From NCBI GenBank assembly GCA_036339375.1, contig JAYZBC010000077.1:1-10543 (forward strand): a stretch of 10,543 bases of DNA. Reading direction: 5' to 3'. This document shows, one piece after another, positions 1-5,782 of this stretch. Position 1 is the first letter of the stretch. Each line of letters opens with the position of its first letter. The notes beneath the pieces were generated by a model. It saw only the letters and a program-made list of their open reading frames with translations. It was not told the DNA's origin and did not search any database. Source of the stretch: JAYZBC01 sp036339375. Lineage in GTDB: Bacteria; Pseudomonadota; Alphaproteobacteria; MPNO01; UBA2964. Both the position numbers and the translations under genes were made by a program.

Positions 1-367
1 CATCTTTCTTTACAGGTCTCCAAAAATGAAATGAATGGCTATCATGAGCCTGAACAGCGAGAGCCACGTTCTCAAGCGCAGTAAATTCATGAAAAATGCT
101 AGTAATTTGAAATGTACGTGCAATACCCAAGTGGGAGCGAGCTGGCGATGATAGCGAGGTAATATCTCTTCCATCAAATAAAATTTTTCCGGAATCAGGT
201 CTCAGTGCACCAGAAAGCTGGGCGATCATTGTCGTTTTACCGGCACCATTGGGACCAATAACTGCGTGAATAAACCCGGGCTGTAATGATAGATCAAGAT
301 GATCTGTCGCTGTAACACCACCAAAACTTTTACATAAGTTCCGTACTTCGAGTAATGGTTTAGGCAT
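1..367 (-). CDS. livG: Liv-type ABC transporter ATP-binding protein LivG (partial, N-terminal 122 residues)
   Basis: This is the cytoplasmic ATPase of a branched-chain-amino-acid-type (HAAT) importer; it hydrolyses ATP to drive LivH/LivM. The frame is absent from long-ORF lists because the left window edge cuts it. Translating from the ATG at 367 gives MPKPLLEVRNLCKSFGG, a Walker A motif GPNGAGKTT at residues 38-46 and the Q-loop glutamine at residue 87 in ARTFQ. The signature motif, Walker B and H-loop lie outside. LivG usually has about 250 residues, so roughly half is present. The start overlaps the livM stop by 8 nt, and a strong Shine-Dalgarno GGAGG (374-378) lies 6 nt upstream inside livM. 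An in-frame ATG at 373 touches that site and is less likely. The overlap implies translational coupling to livM. ATPase identity is very secure; LivG rather than LivF follows from gene order and the N-terminal style. Confidence 0.95.
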   Translation of the reverse strand, partial: MPKPLLEVRNLCKSFGGVTATDHLDLSLQPGFIHAVIGPNGAGKTTMIAQLSGALRPDSGKILFDGRDITSLSSPARSHLGIARTFQITSIFHEFTALENVALAVQAHDSHSFHFWRPVKKD

Positions 368-1316
368 CACCATCCTCCGTTGGTTTCTTTTTGTCTAAAA
401 ATCCCAGAAATCCACCGCGCGCGAAAAGCACCACGAGAATCAGAAATGGGCCAAAGATTAATTGCCAGTACTCAGTAATTCCGGAAAGTAATTCTTCTAA
501 CAAAATGAAAACTAATGCACCAAGAATTGGCCCAATTAGATTACCCATCCCACCCAACAAAACCATTATGATTAAGTCACCGGAGCGGGTCCAATGCATC
601 ATATCCGGATTGACAAAATCCGTGTGATTAGCAAGGAGGACCCCTGCCAGTCCAGCCATGACACCAGCAATAACAAATGCAGTAAGTTGATAACGAAAAG
701 TGGGAAAACCGATAGCACGCATGCGCTCTTCATTTGAACGGGCGCCCTGAATAACCATCCCAAAACGCGAGTGAATCAGGCGTCGGCTTATCCAAAGACA
801 AAACAAGAGGAGAACAAAAACCAAATAATAAAGACTTGTTTTTTCGCTTAAATCTATTAAGCCTGTAAAAGCGCTGGGTTCTGCGAGTGGCAACCCATCA
901 TCCCCACCATAACGGTCAAGGCTGACACCCAAAAAATACATCATCTGCGCCAGTGCCAAGGTAATCATTATGAAATAGACACCCCGTGTTCGGAGACTTA
1001 TCGCCCCGAATATCAAGGCTACGATAGCACAAACGAGGAAAGCCAATGGCCATTGAATAAAACCGCTGACTACCTCATGTTCAGCACAAATACCAACGAC
1101 ATAGGCGCCAATCCCGATGTAAACCGCGTGCCCAAAACTTATCATGCCCCCATAACCCATGATGAGGTTTAAGCTAAGAGCGCCTATTGCAAGGATCATC
1201 ATTCGGCGACCCAAATCTAGGTAAAAAGGGATTTCTGTAATAGCCGCTATCGCAGGTACAACAGCGAGGAGTCCAAAAATGATTAGCCCAATTATATTTT
1301 CTTTAGAAAGCCACAA
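360..1316 (-). CDS. livM: Liv-type ABC transporter permease LivM
   Basis: This is an inner-membrane permease subunit that pairs with LivH to form the translocation channel. The 318-residue product is strongly hydrophobic with many predicted membrane segments. It carries the LivM hallmark GYGGMISFGHAVYIGIGAY at residues 54-72 and the cytoplasmic coupling loop GGMGNLIGPILGA at 255-267, followed by a charged C-terminal tail (KKKPTEDGDA). The length matches the compact LivM form, shorter than the E. coli protein. The start is TTG at 1316: the in-frame livH stop lies just one codon upstream (TGA ACT TTG), no earlier start is possible, and the first ATG (residue 39) would remove the first membrane segment. 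An AAGGA about 11 nt upstream, within livH, could serve as ribosome site. The 3-nt gap to livH and the overlap with livG show one operon. Confidence 0.95.
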   Translation of the reverse strand: MWLSKENIIGLIIFGLLAVVPAIAAITEIPFYLDLGRRMMILAIGALSLNLIMGYGGMISFGHAVYIGIGAYVVGICAEHEVVSGFIQWPLAFLVCAIVALIFGAISLRTRGVYFIMITLALAQMMYFLGVSLDRYGGDDGLPLAEPSAFTGLIDLSEKTSLYYLVFVLLLFCLWISRRLIHSRFGMVIQGARSNEERMRAIGFPTFRYQLTAFVIAGVMAGLAGVLLANHTDFVNPDMMHWTRSGDLIIMVLLGGMGNLIGPILGALVFILLEELLSGITEYWQLIFGPFLILVVLFARGGFLGFLDKKKPTEDGDA

Positions 1317-1319
1317 AGT

Positions 1320-2243
1320 TCAGCCTGTCCTTGCAGGAAACAAGCCCTGAGGCCGAAAAAATAATACCGCTGCCATCAAAATATAAATCAGCATGGACGC
1401 AACAGCTGGTGCCGCCGTTTCTGCAGTATTTACCGGTAAAAATAATTTAAACAGACTATCAAGAAATGAGCGACCCAAAACATCAATCACACCAATTAAA
1501 ATAGCGCCTACAAAAGCACCACGAATGGAACCTATACCTCCAATGACTATGACCACCAATACCTGAATGAGGATATGTTCACCCATTCCTATAGTGACCG
1601 CAAAAATCGGACCAGCCAAGGCTCCGGCAAGCGCTGCTAGTGCCGCACCAAGTCCAAATACGAGAGTAAAAACAAGTTTGATATCTACGCCGAGCGCACC
1701 AACCATTTCTCGGTTAGAAGCTCCGGCCCGGATGAGCATGCCGGTGCGTGTTTTTGCTACCAGCAAATAGATTAAAGCAGCCACTAGCAAACCAACAACA
1801 ATGACGACAATGCGATACATTGGGAGTGGAACTCCGAAAACGGTAACCGATTGATTAAGAAAATCCGGCAAACCGACTTCTATCCCCTCTGGACCCCACA
1901 CTAATCGAACCAATTCATTGAAAAACAAAATCATCCCAAACGTAGCGAGCACCTGGTCGAGATGACCCCGGTCGTATAACTTTCTAAGGACGGTAACTTC
2001 AAGCAACATTCCGAGCAGCAGCGTCGCCGGCAAAGCAGCTATAATGCCTAACAAAAATGAGTCTGTAACCAGTGTTACAGTGGCAGCAAAATAGGCGCCC
2101 ATCATATAAAGAGAACCATGGGCTAAATTCATTAGATCCATTATGCCAAACACCAGTGTAAGACCGGCAGCAAGCAGAAACAGAAGAATGCCGAGCTGAA
2201 ACCCGTTAAAAAGTTGTTCAAATAAAAGGGTCGGATCAATCAT
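1320..2243 (-). CDS. livH: Liv-type ABC transporter permease LivH
   Basis: This is the second inner-membrane permease of the HAAT importer. The 307-residue protein has the LivH signature GLTLVFGIMDLMNLAHGSL at residues 27-45, the coupling loop GGIGSIRGAFVGA at 235-247, and the common C-terminal ending RPQGLFP near residue 297. Length and hydrophobic profile are normal for LivH. It starts with ATG at 2243; upstream there is only a weak G-rich ribosome site (CTGGGGCGG), so translation may be lower than that of the binding-protein gene. It lies 70 nt downstream of the binding-protein stop, separated by a stem-loop (2269-2294), and is followed after 3 nt by livM. The order binding protein-livH-livM-livG is standard. 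The substrate cannot be read from the permease. Confidence 0.95.
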   Translation of the reverse strand: MIDPTLLFEQLFNGFQLGILLFLLAAGLTLVFGIMDLMNLAHGSLYMMGAYFAATVTLVTDSFLLGIIAALPATLLLGMLLEVTVLRKLYDRGHLDQVLATFGMILFFNELVRLVWGPEGIEVGLPDFLNQSVTVFGVPLPMYRIVVIVVGLLVAALIYLLVAKTRTGMLIRAGASNREMVGALGVDIKLVFTLVFGLGAALAALAGALAGPIFAVTIGMGEHILIQVLVVIVIGGIGSIRGAFVGAILIGVIDVLGRSFLDSLFKLFLPVNTAETAAPAVASMLIYILMAAVLFFRPQGLFPARTG

Positions 2244-2268
2244 TAGGTCAGCCGCCCCAGAATGTAGA

Positions 2269-2294
2269 AACGGGAGCGACCACGCACTCCCGTT
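2269..2294 (-). terminator. Stem-loop between binding-protein gene and livH (partial terminator or mRNA-processing hairpin)
   Basis: On the transcribed strand AACGGGAG and CTCCCGTT form a perfect 8-bp stem around a 10-nt loop. It is followed by TTTCTA rather than a run of U, so it looks more like a leaky terminator or a 3'-end stabiliser than a full stop. It sits in the 70-nt gap between the binding-protein stop and livH, a place where many binding-protein-dependent transporters use a hairpin to keep binding protein in excess over permease. The stem is seen directly; the function is inferred. Confidence 0.55.
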
Positions 2295-2313
2295 GTTTAC
2301 AAACCGGCTTTGA

Positions 2314-3513
2314 TTACCAAGTTTTCTTCATTTTGCATTTACTGTGGTAAACGTCTTGGTGTTTGGAATAAACTTTTTGAGCAATTTTTGTTGTCCAATT
2401 TCCATTTTTATCGGCCACAACTTCACGCAAATAAAAATCCTGAATTGGAAAATGGTTGTTCCCGTAAACATACTTACCCCGGACAGATCCGTAATCGGCC
2501 TTGCGGAAAGCTGCACGCATAGCGTCCATATCTTTGATATTACCGCCAACGGCACGAACTGCACTATCGATCAACATAATTGAATCGTAACTTTGCGCTC
2601 CATAATGTGATGGGTATTTACCGAATTTTTTTCTGTAATCTGCAACAAACCTTTTACTCACAGGAGTGTTTAGATCGGGTGACCAAAATTGCGTTGAAAA
2701 GGTACCTAAAACATTTTGGAGTTTTGCTTGTTGTAATTTGGGTAGGCTTAAGGAATCGACACTGAACACAGAATAGAGTGGTGTTTTCGTTAACCCGGCT
2801 TGTGCGTATTGCCGCATAAAAGCGTTTGTTGCGCGACCCGGATAGAAAATAAAGACGCCTTCTGCCTTGGAGGCTCTTGCTTTTGCAAGTTCGGCTGAAA
2901 AATCAAGTTGTGTTGGCCATTTTGTGAGGTCTTTACCGAGTATTTTCCCTTTAAACGTGCGTTCCACACCCGCAACCATATCACGACCTGCAGCATAGTT
3001 TGGGGCTACAACGTAAAGGCTTTTTACGCCTCGCTTATTTAGGACCTCACCCATTGCCATTGGTACTTGGTCGTTCTGCCAAGATGTGGAAAAAATATTT
3101 TTGTGACAAAGACGACCCGCAATTTTGGAAGTCCCAGCATTAGAAATAATCAAAAATTTTCCAGCCTTAACAACACTGTTACGGGAAGCCAATACAACAT
3201 GAGACCAAATAAACCCGGATACGATATCGACCTTGTCCTTATGTAGTAGTTTTTCCGTTTTTTGTTTGCCAACTTCAGGTTTAACCTGATCATCTTCAAA
3301 AAGGACTTCTACTGGAATTCCATCCATTTTGTTGCCAAGATGGTCAAGGGCGATTTGCACCGAGTTACGCATATCTTTACCGATAACCCCAGGACCCCCT
3401 GATAATGTGGTCACAAATCCGATCTTAATGTTTTTTGCTTTTGCTGCGATAGCCTGCGGCCCTGAAAAGGCTAGAGCCAAAGCTGAAATGACTAATATTA
3501 GTGATTTTTTCAT
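2314..3513 (-). CDS. Periplasmic substrate-binding protein of Liv-type ABC transporter (Peripla_BP_6 type)
   Basis: This is the extracytoplasmic receptor of the adjacent livHMG importer. The 399-residue precursor starts MKKSLILVISALALAFS with a Lys-rich n-region, hydrophobic core and probable Sec cleavage after AIAA (residue 24). The mature part begins KAKNIKIGFVTTLSGG, the typical first beta strand and ligand loop of LivJ-like proteins, and continues with VEVLFEDDQ, VVAPNYAAGRD and SHYGAQSYDS, all characteristic. The open frame extends 29 codons upstream (to 3600), but the start at 3513 is chosen because of the signal peptide and the AGGGAG ribosome site (3523-3528) 9 nt upstream. Liv-type receptors bind amino acids but also aromatic acids, benzoates, hydroxycinnamates or amides. 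The neighbouring aromatic-type enzymes favour an aromatic or organic acid; this is inference. The C-terminus ends in a short basic stretch with one Cys (SKCKMKKTW). Confidence 0.93.
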   Translation of the reverse strand: MKKSLILVISALALAFSGPQAIAAKAKNIKIGFVTTLSGGPGVIGKDMRNSVQIALDHLGNKMDGIPVEVLFEDDQVKPEVGKQKTEKLLHKDKVDIVSGFIWSHVVLASRNSVVKAGKFLIISNAGTSKIAGRLCHKNIFSTSWQNDQVPMAMGEVLNKRGVKSLYVVAPNYAAGRDMVAGVERTFKGKILGKDLTKWPTQLDFSAELAKARASKAEGVFIFYPGRATNAFMRQYAQAGLTKTPLYSVFSVDSLSLPKLQQAKLQNVLGTFSTQFWSPDLNTPVSKRFVADYRKKFGKYPSHYGAQSYDSIMLIDSAVRAVGGNIKDMDAMRAAFRKADYGSVRGKYVYGNNHFPIQDFYLREVVADKNGNWTTKIAQKVYSKHQDVYHSKCKMKKTW

Positions 3514-3522
3514 CCCTGAATA

Positions 3523-3528
3523 CTCCCT
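3523..3528 (-). promoter_or_regulatory. Ribosome binding site deciding the binding-protein start
   Basis: AGGGAG on the minus strand lies 9 nt before the ATG at 3513. Together with the signal peptide it supports that start over the upstream in-frame ATG at 3600, whose extra residues (MADCCNGLL...) do not resemble a secretion signal. Confidence 0.6.
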
Positions 3529-3622
3529 AATTTTTTTATTCGCAAAACGAACAAACTTCGAAAATTGCCGAGATAGTAACCCATTACAACAATCTGCCAA
3601 CCTTCAATCCTATAAAAATATT

Positions 3623-4411
3623 TTAAGCAGACATATTTTTTAAATGGGGTTCCGCTTCGCCGCCTTTTTCTGCCATCAACGAAATAGCATCTTCATTGTA
3701 CCAATTCGCCACTGCATTTTGGTAGTTTGAACGTTCTTGAACCCGCTCAAACCAGTCCGCAATCCTTGGAAAGTCAGACCACATCCACGCCATTTGCAAG
3801 TGGTACAACCGTAAAATGTATGGTGTTAGCCCGACATCCGCTAATGAATAATCATTCCCAGCCAGCCATTTTGTTTCAGCCAATTCTCTATCCATATCCA
3901 CAATTAATTTTTTGTAACGGGTTATGGCCCCAGGCAAAAAACTGGAATTGAGGCCCTTTATAACGTTTTCAGTCATAAAGTGTTTTTGCTCGGGATTTGA
4001 TAAATTTGATATCATTTTTTCGGTTTCTTCCTTGCCTTTTAAATTAAAAAGCTCGTGCCGAAAAACAAGAGCAAAACTCAAGACGCCTCCCATTGCATGT
4101 ACCCCTTCATCAAGCTGTTTTGTCCAAATCCTCATACGTGCCCTTTGGAACGCGTCTTGGGTGCGGAGGGGTGGTGTAGGCCAGTTATCGTCGATGTATT
4201 CATTGATTACCGTCGACTCGCATATGACAATGGTATCATGAACTAGAGTTGGCACCACACCTTTGGGATTGAGTTTCAGGTAAGCTTCATTCTTATGCTC
4301 TCCGGCTCGAAGATTAAAAATGTGGCTTTTAAACTCCTGGTTTTTTTCTGTAAGAGCCAACCTTACCTTTTGAGAACATGTAGACATGCCGTTGTGATAA
4401 AGTTCAATCAT
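3623..4411 (-). CDS. Glutathione S-transferase family protein (zeta / PcpC-dehalogenase-like)
   Basis: This is a probable cytoplasmic GSH-dependent enzyme of 262 residues. The N-terminal thioredoxin-fold domain (about 1-80) has MSTCSQKVRLAL at 9-20, with Ser10, Cys12 and Ser13 in the place of the SxCS active-site motif of zeta-class maleylacetoacetate isomerases and tetrachlorohydroquinone dehalogenase PcpC. The cis-Pro is in VVPTLV (Pro54) and the gamma-glutamyl-binding Glu65-Ser66 follow. The helical C-terminal domain carries the usual N-capping motif SLADVGLTP (189-197). It is somewhat longer than most GSTs (about 200-230), with an acidic/Lys-rich insert near 120-160. Possible roles are reductive dehalogenation, cis-trans isomerisation or beta-ether cleavage; the sequence does not choose. 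AAGGG at 4418-4422 is 6 nt upstream of the ATG. The binding-protein gene starts 109 nt downstream, so cotranscription with the transporter is plausible. Confidence 0.88.
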   Translation of the reverse strand: MIELYHNGMSTCSQKVRLALTEKNQEFKSHIFNLRAGEHKNEAYLKLNPKGVVPTLVHDTIVICESTVINEYIDDNWPTPPLRTQDAFQRARMRIWTKQLDEGVHAMGGVLSFALVFRHELFNLKGKEETEKMISNLSNPEQKHFMTENVIKGLNSSFLPGAITRYKKLIVDMDRELAETKWLAGNDYSLADVGLTPYILRLYHLQMAWMWSDFPRIADWFERVQERSNYQNAVANWYNEDAISLMAEKGGEAEPHLKNMSA

Positions 4412-4492
4412 CTTTTTCCCTTAGTTGTTATCAAAGAAAATCTTGAAAACGAAAAAGCATTCAGAACACAAAATGCAAAAGTTGTTACTTAC

Positions 4493-4762
4493 ATGACCAA
4501 TAAACGGCTGCCAACAGGCGGTGTCGGAAGTTATGTCCAACCGTTATGGTTGGTCAATCAGGATATACTTCACTTCATCGTGCAACGCATAGGAGCTCCT
4601 TTAAAAATCATCAGCGTTGAAAGTCTCATTACTGTGCCTAATTGCGATATGAAATTTTCAAAACGCACCACAGCATTTGAAAACTTAAAGCCGTGGCTAA
4701 GGGGAGCAAAATGGTCCGAAAAGAACTATCCGATTAGAATTACCCAGTTAAGGCCTAATTGA
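4493..4762 (+). CDS. Possible small hypothetical protein (89 residues)
   Basis: A plus-strand frame stays open from 4295 to the TGA at 4762, across the whole crotonase-GST gap. Its first part lies antisense to the GST gene and is probably a shadow. From ATG 4493 it would encode MTNKRLPTGGVGSYVQPLWL..., 89 residues with ordinary composition, mixed hydrophobic and charged, no signal peptide, ending ITQLRPN. A GTG at 4394 would give 123 residues but overlaps GST. I do not recognise the family. Against it: no Shine-Dalgarno before ATG 4493, convergent 15-nt overlap with the crotonase 3' end, and an inverted repeat over the first codons. For it: more than 100 codons without a stop in an AT-rich gap is unlikely by chance. 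It could also be a decayed gene remnant. Confidence 0.25.
   Translation: MTNKRLPTGGVGSYVQPLWLVNQDILHFIVQRIGAPLKIISVESLITVPNCDMKFSKRTTAFENLKPWLRGAKWSEKNYPIRITQLRPN
4494..4556. repeat. Imperfect inverted repeat with two paired blocks
   Basis: TGACCAA (4494-4500) pairs with TTGGTCA (4550-4556), and inside it AACGG (4503-4507) pairs with CCGTT (4541-4545), giving 12 bp separated by a small asymmetric internal loop (2 against 4 nt) and closing a 33-nt loop. An alternative, mutually exclusive hairpin CCAACC-GTTAT-GGTTGG (4537-4553) uses the same right arm. It lies 83 nt upstream of the GST start in the transcribed direction. It could be a structured leader with switching pairings or a wide operator; function unknown. 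Confidence 0.5.
4570..4590 (-). CDS. Possible six-codon leader peptide ahead of the GST gene
   Basis: On the minus strand AAAGGAG (4596-4602) is followed after 5 nt by ATG CGT TGC ACG ATG AAG TGA, encoding MRCTMK. The ribosome site is better placed than that of several real genes in the window, and it is part of a perfect palindrome. The mini-ORF ends 14 nt before the inverted repeat at 4556-4494, an order that resembles translational attenuation leaders. So short a frame can arise by chance, so this is only a candidate. Confidence 0.2.
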   Translation of the reverse strand: MRCTMK

Positions 4763-5650
4763 AACAGTCTTTTTACGCACGCCCCTTGTTGTCGATTTTC
4801 CGTTAGATGCTGCCCGCAATGCTGCTTTTTTCAAATTCATTTGCCCGAGTCCAGGCCTATAGCTTTTTTCATCCAAAAATTGACGCATTCCCTCCTCTCG
4901 GCCGGGAATTTTATCAGTGGCCTTACAAGCCTGGTTTTTAACTGACAAATAATCCCCAGCCTCGTTTTCGTTCATTCTTCTTACAGCTCTAATTGCTTCC
5001 TTTGTGTAGCGAACAGCATTGGGACTTTTGGTCATTAATTTCTTTGCAAGTTTTACCGTCTCCGCCTTCAGCTTTGAAGGAGGCACTGAATAATTAACCA
5101 GGCGAATTTTTTCGGCGGTTTTCCCGTCAAAAGGATCACCTGTCACCGCGTAATAAATTGCATCACGATAGCTCAGGACGTCGGCAACATTCCAACTGAC
5201 AATTCCTCCAGGTATTATTCCCCAATTGACTTCCGAGAGCCCAAACGTCGCCGTATGTGCAGCGATAGCAAAATCACACGCACATAGTTGTGTAAATGCA
5301 CCCCCAAAACAAAATCCGTTGACCATTGCAATCGTTGGTTTGGGGAAATTCACCAATTTGGTCCACCGCCATGCGTGAGACGCTTTTTGCGCCCGGGCCC
5401 GCATTTTTGGATTTTCCTGATTAGCCCTGAAGTACAGAGCTAGATCTTGGCCGGCAGAAAAAGCTTTACCAGCACCGGTTACCACAAGAACTTTCGTTTG
5501 TTCATCTTCCGCCAATTCATCTAAAGCGTCACTCATCTCAAAATGGAGCTCAGGGCTCATTGCGTTACGTTTTTCTGGACGGTTTAATATCAACCAGGTA
5601 ATTCCTCGCTGGCGTTCAATTTTTATTGTGTTATAGCTTTTTTTTGCCAT
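4748..5650 (-). CDS. Crotonase-family enzyme, p-hydroxycinnamoyl-CoA hydratase/lyase (feruloyl-CoA hydratase/lyase) type
   Basis: This is a probable cytoplasmic enzyme acting on an aryl- or alkenyl-CoA ester; HCHL relatives hydrate feruloyl- or coumaroyl-CoA and cleave it to an aromatic aldehyde plus acetyl-CoA. Of 300 residues, about 270 match HCHL throughout: LNRPEKRNAMSPEL (22-35), GAGKAFSAGQDL (59-70), KPTIAMVNGFCFGGAF (104-119), ATFGLSEVNWGIIPGG (134-149) and GREEGMRQFLDEKSYRPGL (250-268). The catalytic-type Glu140 (HCHL Glu143) and Tyr73 (HCHL Tyr75) are kept, while HCHL Met70, Ser123 and Tyr239 appear as Gln68, Thr120 and Ser236 (alignment from memory). A Lys/Arg-rich tail of about 30 residues extends past the usual end. 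AGGGGGAG (5659-5666) lies 8 nt before the ATG. It is divergent from the amidohydrolase gene. Family very sure; substrate not. Confidence 0.88.
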   Translation of the reverse strand: MAKKSYNTIKIERQRGITWLILNRPEKRNAMSPELHFEMSDALDELAEDEQTKVLVVTGAGKAFSAGQDLALYFRANQENPKMRARAQKASHAWRWTKLVNFPKPTIAMVNGFCFGGAFTQLCACDFAIAAHTATFGLSEVNWGIIPGGIVSWNVADVLSYRDAIYYAVTGDPFDGKTAEKIRLVNYSVPPSKLKAETVKLAKKLMTKSPNAVRYTKEAIRAVRRMNENEAGDYLSVKNQACKATDKIPGREEGMRQFLDEKSYRPGLGQMNLKKAALRAASNGKSTTRGVRKKTVSIRP

Positions 5651-5730
5651 TTGAATGTCTCCCCCTAAGGTTTGTGCACTTTTTGAAAAATATCAGTGAA
5701 ACAAGACGACAACAAGTTTTGCCTAATGGT

Positions 5731-5752
5731 TGACCCTGCCTACTCTAGGTCA
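5731..5752. repeat. Inverted repeat TGACC-N12-GGTCA, candidate operator
   Basis: Two 5-bp arms spaced by 12 bp lie in the divergent promoter region, overlapping a possible -35 element of the amidohydrolase gene. The position suits a transcription-factor site, but short arms at this spacing also occur by chance. Confidence 0.3.
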
Positions 5753-5771
5753 CAAGATAAACACAACAAAA

Positions 5772-5776
5772 AGGGG
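5772..5776 (+). promoter_or_regulatory. Ribosome binding site deciding the amidohydrolase start
   Basis: AGGGG lies 6 nt upstream of ATG 5783. The earlier in-frame ATG at 5696 has no comparable site, and its 29 extra residues do not resemble the family N-terminus. Confidence 0.6.
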
Positions 5777-5782
5777 CTCAGC

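Larger units (their letters stand above)
4412..4747. other. 336-bp gap between the crotonase and GST genes
   Basis: This is the only stretch over 300 bp without a confident gene. It contains the ribosome site of the GST gene at 4418-4422, a long imperfect inverted repeat (4494-4556), a 10-bp perfect palindrome AGGAGCTCCT (4591-4600), a possible six-codon leader on the minus strand (4570-4590) and an open plus-strand frame that runs through to 4762. No clear sigma-70 promoter for the GST gene and no U-tract terminator for the crotonase gene were found. It is either a regulatory leader or holds a small unrecognised gene; the two readings compete. Confidence 0.6.
5651..5782. promoter_or_regulatory. 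Divergent control region between crotonase and amidohydrolase genes
   Basis: These 132 bp separate two divergent genes and must hold both promoters. On the plus strand TTGACC (5730-5735) could be a -35 box, with GATAAA (5756-5761) as a poor -10 at a long 20-bp spacing. An inverted repeat TGACC-N12-GGTCA (5731-5752) overlaps that -35 box and would suit a dimeric repressor. On the minus strand only weak hexamers are visible. Both genes have strong ribosome sites: AGGGGGAG at 5659-5666 for the crotonase and AGGGG at 5772-5776 for the amidohydrolase. Shared control of the two enzymes is likely; the exact elements are tentative. Confidence 0.4.

Noticed and set aside
391..627. Plus-strand ORF antisense to livM
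   Set aside because: It lies wholly within a secure membrane-protein gene, its peptide is Pro/Asn/Lys-rich low-complexity typical of an antisense shadow, and it has no ribosome site.
3539..3551. TTCG-CAAAA-CGAA mini hairpin upstream of the binding-protein gene
   Set aside because: It has only 4 bp in an AT-rich leader and is not a convincing terminator or operator.
3514..3600. N-terminal extension of the binding protein from ATG 3600
   Set aside because: The extension precedes a perfect signal peptide; the downstream ATG has its own ribosome site.
3329..3643. 104-codon plus-strand ORF antisense to the binding-protein signal-peptide region
   Set aside because: It mirrors the well-supported secreted protein gene and the gap before it, with no recognisable domain.
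5696..5782. N-terminal extension of the amidohydrolase from ATG 5696
   Set aside because: The 29 extra residues do not match the family start and would use up most of the divergent promoter region; ATG 5783 has a well-spaced ribosome site.
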